This document shows, one piece after another, positions 1-3,841 of a DNA stretch of 5,505 nucleotides. This DNA is from Actinomycetales bacterium. GTDB lineage: Bacteria > Actinomycetota > Actinomycetes > Mycobacteriales > Mycobacteriaceae. The stretch covers positions 1-5,505 of the forward strand of contig DUTZ01000327.1 of NCBI GenBank assembly GCA_012841845.1, in the 5' to 3' direction. Under the pieces are notes generated by a model. The model made no database searches. It had not been told where the DNA came from and saw nothing but the letters and a program-made list of their open reading frames with translations. A program made the translations under genes and the position numbers. Position 1 is the stretch's first letter; every line of letters begins with the position of its first letter.

Positions 1-177
1 ACCGCTCCCGCAAGGGCGGCCGCCCCGAAGGGGGCGAGCACGCCGTCGCGGTCGCAGACCGTCGCCCAGCGCGCGCTGGCCAACACCGGTGTGCAGATCG
101 GTCTGGTCGGGCTCGCCTCCGCGGCGCTCATCGCCGGTGGCGCGGTGCTGCTGACGGTCCGCCGTCGCGCGGACTGA
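1..177 (+). CDS. C-terminal end of an LAxTG cell-wall-anchored surface protein (5' truncated)
   Basis: Open frame from base 1 to a TGA at 175-177; 58 residues are visible and the gene begins before the window. The tail has the classical sortase sorting-signal order: an Ala/Pro/Ser/Lys/Arg-rich low-complexity stretch (wall-spanning type), the pentapeptide LANTG at about visible residues 27-31, a hydrophobic segment of about 20 residues (IGLVGLASAALIAGGAVLLT), and a short basic tail (VRRRAD). From family knowledge, LAxTG instead of LPxTG is the form used by class E sortases of high-GC actinobacteria; the protein would be cut between T and G and linked to peptidoglycan. The function of the N-terminal ectodomain cannot be seen. 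A strong hairpin follows the stop, so it is probably the last gene of its transcript. Alternative: a plain C-terminal membrane anchor with a chance LANTG. Confidence 0.8.
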   Translation, partial: TAPARAAAPKGASTPSRSQTVAQRALANTGVQIGLVGLASAALIAGGAVLLTVRRRAD

Positions 178-196
178 CCCGCCACCGCCGAACGAC

Positions 197-232
197 CGAC
201 GGGCCCCGGGGATCCGACCCCGGGGCCCGTCG
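197..232 (+). terminator. Perfect 15-bp hairpin downstream of the LANTG gene
   Basis: Bases 197-211 pair without mismatch with 218-232 around a 6-base loop (atccga); almost all pairs are G-C. It starts 19 bases after the TGA. No T-run follows (gtcgtgcac), so it is not a canonical intrinsic terminator, but U-less hairpins after stop codons are common in high-GC actinobacteria and can act as terminators or 3'-end protectors. The role is inferred from position. Confidence 0.6.
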
Positions 233-289
233 TCGTGCACACCCGGGGGCGGAAGCGGCCCTGACGTGGCGCATGACCTGAGAAGATCC

Positions 290-295
290 TAAGAT
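290..295 (+). promoter_or_regulatory. Putative -10 box (TAAGAT) for the small membrane protein gene
   Basis: TAAGAT fits the actinobacterial TANNNT -10 consensus and sits in an AT-richer patch, predicting a start of transcription near 302 and a leader of about 46 bases before the ATG at 348. No good -35 box lies at 16-19 bases; the nearest TTGACA-like string (CTGACG, 261-266) is 23 bases away. The box also lies inside a short direct repeat (AAGATC at 283-288 and again at 291-296, shifted by 8 bases), which may be chance. Confidence 0.35.
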
Positions 296-347
296 CAGCA
301 GTGACGTGTCTCCGCGGTCGCCCGGCCGCAGTTCCGGAAGGCCACAC

Positions 348-722
348 ATGGACCGCCGCCCCGCCGCGATGATCGCCGCCGCCTGCGCGGCGGTCGCGCT
401 CGCCGGCGTCCCGGCGGCCGGGGCGCAACCGTTCGGCGTGGGCGACGCCGCCCCGGAGATCGAGTACCCCGTCCTCAGCGAGCTGCCGCCCCTGCCGGCG
501 GAGGGCGGCGACGAGTCCCCGGCCGACGAGACCGACCCCTCGGACTCCACCTTCTCCGGGATCCAGACGGCCGCGTTCGTGCTCGCCGGTGTCGTCCTCG
601 TGGCGGGCGCGGCGGGCCTGACGCTCGTCACCCGTCGGGGCCGGGGAGAGGACCCGCACGCGGCGGACGAGCGGCCGGACCCGCACGGGGCGGGACCGCA
701 CCCGGACGGCCCGTCCCGATAG
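348..722 (+). CDS. Small exported single-pass membrane protein of unknown function
   Basis: Predicted 124 residues. The ATG at 348 is chosen because GGAAG (336-340) lies 7 bases upstream and because the protein then begins directly with a signal peptide; an in-frame GTG at 306 would add 14 residues and bury it. Residues 1-26 form a signal sequence (MDRRPAA, an Ala-rich core, and a likely cut after AGA-26). Residues 27-70 are an acidic, Pro-rich extracellular segment (SELPPLPAEGGDESPADETD). Residues 71-94 form one strong membrane helix, followed by TRRGRG and a hydrophilic tail rich in His, Asp and Pro with two DPH triplets. The predicted topology is therefore type I, with a roughly 28-residue cytoplasmic tail. 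I recognise no domain. There is no sortase motif, so it is not a second wall-anchored protein. Its stop codon overlaps the next gene's apparent -10 box, suggesting the two are separately initiated. Confidence 0.72.
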   Translation: MDRRPAAMIAAACAAVALAGVPAAGAQPFGVGDAAPEIEYPVLSELPPLPAEGGDESPADETDPSDSTFSGIQTAAFVLAGVVLVAGAAGLTLVTRRGRGEDPHAADERPDPHGAGPHPDGPSR

Positions 723-725
723 TCT
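720..725 (+). promoter_or_regulatory. Putative -10 box (TAGTCT) for a leaderless transcript of the S4 gene
   Basis: TAGTCT matches TANNNT and its first three bases are the stop codon of the upstream gene. Six bases (cggggc) separate it from the ATG at 732, so transcription would begin at or next to the A of the ATG, the arrangement of leaderless genes common in actinobacteria. In support, the only SD-like string before this ATG is GGGG at 727-730, one base from the start and too close to function as an ordinary ribosome binding site. No clear -35 box is visible. Confidence 0.4.
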
Positions 726-731
726 CGGGGC

Positions 732-1025
732 ATGAGCCGCCACATCGCAGGACGAGGCCGCGTCGGCCGCGCCACCCGGCCCCAAGCCGGCCCCCCGGCC
801 GAGCCCGTCGAGTGCGACCTGACCAGCAAGCTCACCCTGGGGCAGTTCCTCAAGCTCGCCTCGCTCCTGGACTCGGGGGCCGAGGCCAAGGACGCCGTGG
901 CCGCCGGCGAGGTCGCCGTCAACGGCGAGGTCGACACGCGGCGCGGGCGGGGGCTCGCCGACGGCGACGTGGTCACGTACGCCGACCGCGCGGCCCGCGT
1001 GGTGGCCCGGGGAGGGGCCCGATGA
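732..1025 (+). CDS. S4-domain RNA-binding protein (YbcJ-like)
   Basis: Predicted 97 residues. Residues 1-28 are a basic, probably disordered extension (several Arg). Residues 33-90 form an S4 domain: TLGQFLKLASLLDSG, then EAKDAVAAGEVAVNGEVDTRRGRGL, and a closing DGDVV. The pattern LGQFLKLA...SG..AK..I..G.V.VNGE...R......GD.V is that of the small stand-alone S4 proteins related to Escherichia coli YbcJ. S4 domains bind structured RNA, commonly rRNA or tRNA; the exact target of this small family is not established, so only RNA binding is claimed. The TGA overlaps the ATG of the flavodoxin-like gene as ATGA (1022-1025), implying translational coupling of the pair. The start is set by the upstream -10 box rather than by an SD. 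Confidence 0.85.
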   Translation: MSRHIAGRGRVGRATRPQAGPPAEPVECDLTSKLTLGQFLKLASLLDSGAEAKDAVAAGEVAVNGEVDTRRGRGLADGDVVTYADRAARVVARGGAR

Positions 1026-1567
1026 CCGCGCCCGGGACCCAGGCCCCGGTGGTCCTGCACGACGACGACCCCGGAGCGCGCCGCTACGCGGGCTGGCTGG
1101 CCGAGGAGTTCGACACCGCCGCCTCCCACCACGACGCCGCCGACCCCATGGAACTCGTCGTGGCGGGGACGGTCGTGCTCGTGACCGGCATCCGCTCCGA
1201 GGGCGGCCTCGGCGGCTCGACGTTCATCAAGGACAACTGGGCGGCGCTCGTCGAGGCCGGACGCCGCGTCGCCGTCGTCATGGTGGGCCCCACGCCCGTC
1301 ACCGACCAGTCCCGCATCGACCTCATGTCGGCCGAGTTCTCGGCCGACCAGCTACGCGAGCTCAAGCTCTTCCAGCTCCGCGGCGTGGTGACCCCCGACC
1401 TGCTGGGCTTCCGCCAGCGGCTCGGCCTCAAGACGGCGCTGGCCGCGCTGCGCCGCAAGCCCGACCGCACGCCGGACGAGGAGGCCATGCTCGAGATGGG
1501 CGGACTGGACCTCACCGACCGCGACTCGCTCGGGCCGCTGCTGCGCTGGATCCGCCGGGAGGCCTGA
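1022..1567 (+). CDS. Flavodoxin-fold protein with a degenerate phosphate-binding loop
   Basis: Predicted 181 residues, starting at the ATG that overlaps the preceding stop (ATGA). It follows the layout of the flavodoxin-domain family related to HemG (Flavodoxin_5-like): first strand and loop (VVLHDDDPGARRYAGWLAEEF, about 10-30), second conserved strand (VVLVTGIRSEGGLGGSTFIKDN, about 51-72, corresponding to the usual VVGGGIYAG..S.LKKN), third strand (VAVVMVGPTP, 83-92), then LKLFQLRGVV (114-123), a helical region ending in TPDEEAMLEMGGLDLTD, and a final DSLGPLLRWIRRE helix. In this family the protein binds FMN. Here the usual YGST-type loop that holds the FMN phosphate reads DDDPGARR, so canonical FMN binding is doubtful. 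The link to an RNA-binding S4 protein is unexpected for an electron carrier. An alternative is a non-redox flavodoxin-fold protein. The family call is from remembered motifs, not a search. Confidence 0.68.
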   Translation: MTAPGTQAPVVLHDDDPGARRYAGWLAEEFDTAASHHDAADPMELVVAGTVVLVTGIRSEGGLGGSTFIKDNWAALVEAGRRVAVVMVGPTPVTDQSRIDLMSAEFSADQLRELKLFQLRGVVTPDLLGFRQRLGLKTALAALRRKPDRTPDEEAMLEMGGLDLTDRDSLGPLLRWIRREA

Positions 1568-1594
1568 CCGCAGGGGTGTGACGCGGGCTACTAT
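1564..1594 (+). promoter_or_regulatory. Putative promoter of the GSLG-repeat secreted protein gene
   Basis: TACTAT at 1589-1594 is a good TANNNT -10 box in an AT-richer island (ctactatcaca). A TTGACA-like CTGACC (4 of 6) lies at 1564-1569 with a spacer of 19 bases, at the upper limit; it overlaps the stop codon of the flavodoxin-like gene. The predicted transcription start is near 1601, giving a leader of about 36 bases. Confidence 0.45.
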
Positions 1595-1627
1595 CACAGC
1601 GTCGTCACCGCCCCCTCTCACCTCCCC

Positions 1628-1633
1628 GGAGGA
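1628..1633 (+). promoter_or_regulatory. Ribosome binding site GGAGGA for the GSLG-repeat gene
   Basis: GGAGGA matches the anti-SD core strongly, but it ends only 3 bases before the ATG at 1637, closer than usual. The following signal peptide leaves little doubt about the start. Confidence 0.6.
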
Positions 1634-1636
1634 CCC

Positions 1637-2053
1637 ATGCGCCCGACCCGTCGCACCGCCCTCGCCGCCGTCCTGGCCGCCTCAGCCCTTGTCGCCGGAG
1701 CCGGCACGGCCGCCGCGGAGGACGGGGAGGGCTCGTCCGGCCCCACGACGGACCTGACGGTCCGCCCGGGCTGCGTCGTCATCGAGCTCTTCACCGGCAG
1801 AGCCCGGTGCCTGGACCTCGACCCGGAGCTCGTCGAGACGCTCGGCGGCTCCCTCGGCTACGGCTCGCTGGGCACCGGTTCGCTCATGGACCTCGTCTCG
1901 CTGATCGTCTCCACCGGTTCGGCCGTCCTGTCCCTGGAGATCCCCAACGCGACCGGCTCCTACGCCCCCGGCTCGCTCGGCAGCTACGGCCCCGAGGCCT
2001 CCCTCGGCCACCTCTCGGCCACCCTCACCGGCAGCCTCGGACCGGGGTCCTGA
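1637..2053 (+). CDS. Small exported protein with GSLG-type repeats
   Basis: Predicted 138 residues. Residues 1-27 are a Sec-type signal peptide (MRPTRRTALAAVLAASALVA, cut expected after TAAA-27); the TRR near the start is reminiscent of a twin-arginine signal, but the following residues do not make a convincing Tat motif. The mature protein has an acidic Gly/Ser linker, a short segment with two cysteines (C46 in RPGC and C58 in ARC, a possible disulfide), and from residue 70 a Gly/Ser/Leu-rich half. That half contains GSLG at 71-74, 76-79, 112-115 and 132-135, GSL at 81-83 and SLG at 122-124, around a more hydrophobic stretch (LMDLVSLIVSTGSAVLSLEI, 83-102). It has no anchor motif, so release or non-covalent association with the cell envelope is likely. 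I recognise no named family. It has its own promoter and ends 22 bases from the convergent rraA-family gene. Confidence 0.7.
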   Translation: MRPTRRTALAAVLAASALVAGAGTAAAEDGEGSSGPTTDLTVRPGCVVIELFTGRARCLDLDPELVETLGGSLGYGSLGTGSLMDLVSLIVSTGSAVLSLEIPNATGSYAPGSLGSYGPEASLGHLSATLTGSLGPGS

Positions 2054-2057
2054 CCCG

Positions 2058-2074
2058 CCGGCCGGGCCGGCCGG
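2058..2074. terminator. Small GC hairpin between convergent genes
   Basis: CCGGCC (2058-2063) pairs with GGCCGG (2069-2074) around a 5-base loop (gggcc) in the 22-base gap between two convergent stop codons. It is symmetric and could serve both strands. No T-run is present, and a shorter alternative pairing (2058-2062 with 2066-2070) exists; the role is inferred mainly from position. Confidence 0.35.
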
Positions 2075-2075
2075 A

Positions 2076-2558
2076 TCAGCGGACGACGATCCCGTCGGAG
2101 TCCGCGTAGAGGGTGTCGCCGGGCACGAAGTCGACTCCGCCGAAGCTCACCGTGACGTCGCGCTCGCCGGCGCCCGTCTTGGTGGACTTGCGCGGGTTGG
2201 TGCCCAGCGCCTTGCAACCGAAGTCCATCCCGGCGATCACGGCCGAGTCGCGGATCGCGCCGTGGACCACGACGCCCGCCCAGCCGTTGGAGCGGCCCAG
2301 TTCCGCGATGAGGTCGCCCACCAGCGCGGTGTGCACGCTCGCGTCGCCGTCGATCACGAGGACCCGGCCCTCGCCGGGCTCCCCCAACACGCTCTTGAGC
2401 AGGGCGTTGTCCTGGAAGCAGCGCACCGTGGAGATGCGGCCGAAGAACTCGGTGCGCCCACCCAGGTCGCGGAACTGGGTGTCGCAGCTGCGGACGTCCT
2501 CGCCGATCTCGTCGACGAGGTCGGCCGTGGGGACGAATCCGGTGGGGTTCTCAGTCAT
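2076..2558 (-). CDS. rraA: RraA-family protein with HMG/CHA-aldolase metal motif
   Basis: Predicted 160 residues, the usual RraA length. The sequence follows Escherichia coli RraA throughout: FGGRTEF-like segment at 33-39 ([13 protein letters not shown]), [12 protein letters not shown] (47-58), [19 protein letters not shown] (64-82), [13 protein letters not shown] (92-104), and the ending [20 protein letters not shown] (137-156). E. coli RraA inhibits RNase E by binding it. Many relatives are instead metal-dependent 4-hydroxy-4-methyl-2-oxoglutarate aldolases or oxaloacetate decarboxylases, with a D-X20-R-D signature. That signature is present here as D82, R103 and D104; E. coli RraA has Ala and Gln at the first and last of these positions from my recollection of its sequence. 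Enzymatic activity is therefore at least as plausible as RNase regulation. The start at 2558 is preferred over an in-frame ATG 8 codons upstream because MTENPTG fits family N-termini. It is divergent from the amidohydrolase-like gene. Confidence 0.9.
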   Translation of the reverse strand: MTENPTGFVPTADLVDEIGEDVRSCDTQFRDLGGRTEFFGRISTVRCFQDNALLKSVLGEPGEGRVLVIDGDASVHTALVGDLIAELGRSNGWAGVVVHGAIRDSAVIAGMDFGCKALGTNPRKSTKTGAGERDVTVSFGGVDFVPGDTLYADSDGIVVR

Positions 2559-2565
2559 GGCCACC

Positions 2566-2571
2566 ACGCTA
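2566..2571 (-). promoter_or_regulatory. Putative -10 box (TAGCGT) for a leaderless rraA transcript
   Basis: Read on the minus strand, TAGCGT fits TANNNT and is followed by exactly 7 bases (ggtggcc) and then the ATG at 2558, so transcription would start on the start codon. The bases just before the ATG hold only a weak SD-like GGTGG. No -35 box is convincing. The spacing matches that of the S4 gene's box, which makes the idea more than chance but still weak. Confidence 0.33.
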
Positions 2572-2643
2572 TCGGGCGTCACTGCCGCGGGGGAGCACCG
2601 ACGTGGGGGACAATGGCGGACGCGACCAGATCGCCCGACCCGC

Positions 2644-2650
2644 AGGAGGA
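2644..2650 (+). promoter_or_regulatory. Ribosome binding site AGGAGGA deciding the GTG start
   Basis: AGGAGGA, the strongest SD in the window, ends 7 bases before the GTG at 2658. This favours GTG over the in-frame ATG at 2613, whose only upstream purine run (GGGGGA, 2605-2610) lies 2 bases away. Confidence 0.8.
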
Positions 2651-2657
2651 CTCACCC

Positions 2658-3824
2658 GTGGCCCAGTACGAACTCCTGATCCACGCCCACCGTGCGGTGG
2701 TCGACGGCCGCATCCAGAAGGCCGCCGTCACCGTCGACGGCGGGATGATCTCGTCGGTCCGTACCGGGTCCGACGCCCGCGACATCGGACTGGCGGGGGA
2801 GCACATCATCGACCTGGGCGACGACGTGGTGCTCATGCCCGGGCTCGTGGACCCGCACGTCGGCTCCGAGGACGTGGCGGTGGCCACCCGCTCCGCGGCC
2901 GTCGGCGGCATCACCACCGTCGTCGACTACGGCACCGACCACGCCCCGGCCGCCACCGACCCGGACCAGATCGACGCCTGGCGCGACGCCGTCACCGGCG
3001 AGTCCACGGTCGACGTGGGCCTGTGGGGGACCGCCGTTCCCGGCAACCTCGGTCGCCTCGACGCGCTGCTCGACCGCGGCGTCTTCGGCATCACCGCGAT
3101 CGGCGCCGGCGTCGGCGTGGACGGCGCCCCCACCCTCGACCGCGACGGGCTCGTCGCCGCCGCCGAGGAGGTCGCCGGCCACGGCGGGCTGTTCGCCGTC
3201 GACGTGGTCCCCGACGACCTCCCCGCGCTCCTCGACGTGACCCGCCGCACCGGCGGCCGCCTGCACGTGCGGAACGTGGCCGACGCCGAGGTCCTGCCCC
3301 TGCTCCGTGACGCCCGCGCCGAGGGCCTGGCCGTCACCGCCGCGACCTGCCCGCACATGCTCGCCCTGGTCTCCGAGGTCACCCACGGCGGCGACGCCGT
3401 GGCCCGGCTCGACCCGCCCATCCGCGACGCCGCCACCCGCGAGCTGCTGTGGGACGCCCTGCGCGACGGCACGATCGACGCCGTCGACTCCGCCCGCCTC
3501 GGCCTGTCCGTGGTGTGGACCGAGGCCCGCCGCCGCGGCTCCGACCTCGCCGACGTGGCCCGCTGGATGTCCACCCGCACCGCCGGGATCGTGGGGCTCA
3601 CCGACCGCGGCGAGATCCGCGAGGGCCTGCGCGCCGACCTCACCGCGGTGGCCGACGACGAGGCCTTTGTCGTGCTCCCCGACTATCGGGAGCTGGGGTC
3701 GGCCGACTCGGTGTACGCGCAGCGGGCACTCGCCGGGGTCGTGCGCTGGACCATGACCGCCGGCGTCGTCGTCGACCCCCGTGGCCTGCCCCGCGGCCGG
3801 CCGCTCACCCGGACCGACGGATGA
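2658..3824 (+). CDS. Amidohydrolase pseudoenzyme of the dihydroorotase/allantoinase type
   Basis: Predicted 388 residues with a GTG start set by the SD at 2644-2650. The scaffold is that of cyclic amidohydrolases: N-terminal beta part (YELLIHAHRAVVDGRIQKAA), MPGLVDPH (60-67), TRSAAVGGITTVVDYG (77-92), RGVFG (140-144), RLHV (201-204), ATCPH (229-233), PPIRDAATRELLWDALRDGTID (253-274), and the C-terminal GEIREGLRADLTAV (328-341). The metal site is dismantled. The HxH pair is H67 then G69, and about nine loop residues after it are missing. The carboxylated Lys is T146 (FGITAIG). The two metal His are apparently D182 and N206. The catalytic Asp of the usual DHxP motif is A279 (DSARLG). Hydrolysis by the family mechanism should be impossible. 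Such dead homologues are known as structural partners of aspartate carbamoyltransferase, but no pyrB is nearby. It is followed after 13 bases by cardiolipin synthase, probably one operon. Confidence 0.85.
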   Translation: MAQYELLIHAHRAVVDGRIQKAAVTVDGGMISSVRTGSDARDIGLAGEHIIDLGDDVVLMPGLVDPHVGSEDVAVATRSAAVGGITTVVDYGTDHAPAATDPDQIDAWRDAVTGESTVDVGLWGTAVPGNLGRLDALLDRGVFGITAIGAGVGVDGAPTLDRDGLVAAAEEVAGHGGLFAVDVVPDDLPALLDVTRRTGGRLHVRNVADAEVLPLLRDARAEGLAVTAATCPHMLALVSEVTHGGDAVARLDPPIRDAATRELLWDALRDGTIDAVDSARLGLSVVWTEARRRGSDLADVARWMSTRTAGIVGLTDRGEIREGLRADLTAVADDEAFVVLPDYRELGSADSVYAQRALAGVVRWTMTAGVVVDPRGLPRGRPLTRTDG

Positions 3825-3841
3825 ACCGCTCCGCCGGATGA
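3821..3841 (+). other. Six-codon mini-ORF bridging two genes by double ATGA overlaps
   Basis: ATG at 3821 overlaps the amidohydrolase-like stop (TGA 3822-3824); the frame runs six codons (MNRSAG) to TGA 3839-3841, which overlaps the ATG of cardiolipin synthase at 3838. No SD precedes the synthase start closely, so terminating ribosomes could pass through this mini-ORF and re-initiate. It may be coincidence; the peptide itself is unlikely to matter. Confidence 0.3.

Noticed and set aside
128..1132. Minus-strand open frame of over 300 codons across the first three genes
   Set aside because: Arg/Ser/Pro/Ala low-complexity product, covering real genes and the terminator hairpin; a shadow of high GC.
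1637..1720. Twin-arginine (Tat) signal in the GSLG-repeat protein
   Set aside because: TRRTAL has the RR pair but lacks the usual F/L-K follow-up of a Tat box; an ordinary Sec signal with a basic N-region is simpler.
2262..2657. Upstream extension of the amidohydrolase-like frame, antisense to rraA
   Set aside because: It would overlap the well-supported minus-strand RraA gene and has no family similarity; the AGGAGGA site and the domain start both favour GTG 2658.
2613..2657. ATG at 2613 as the amidohydrolase start
   Set aside because: Its purine run is only 2 bases from the ATG and the added 15 residues are not part of the fold; kept only as a minor alternative.
2658..3824. A frameshift or sequencing error as the cause of the missing metal ligands
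   Set aside because: The conserved motifs before, between and after the missing residues are all in one frame, and the alternative frame gives only Arg/Pro/Gly-rich nonsense without HxH or DHxP.
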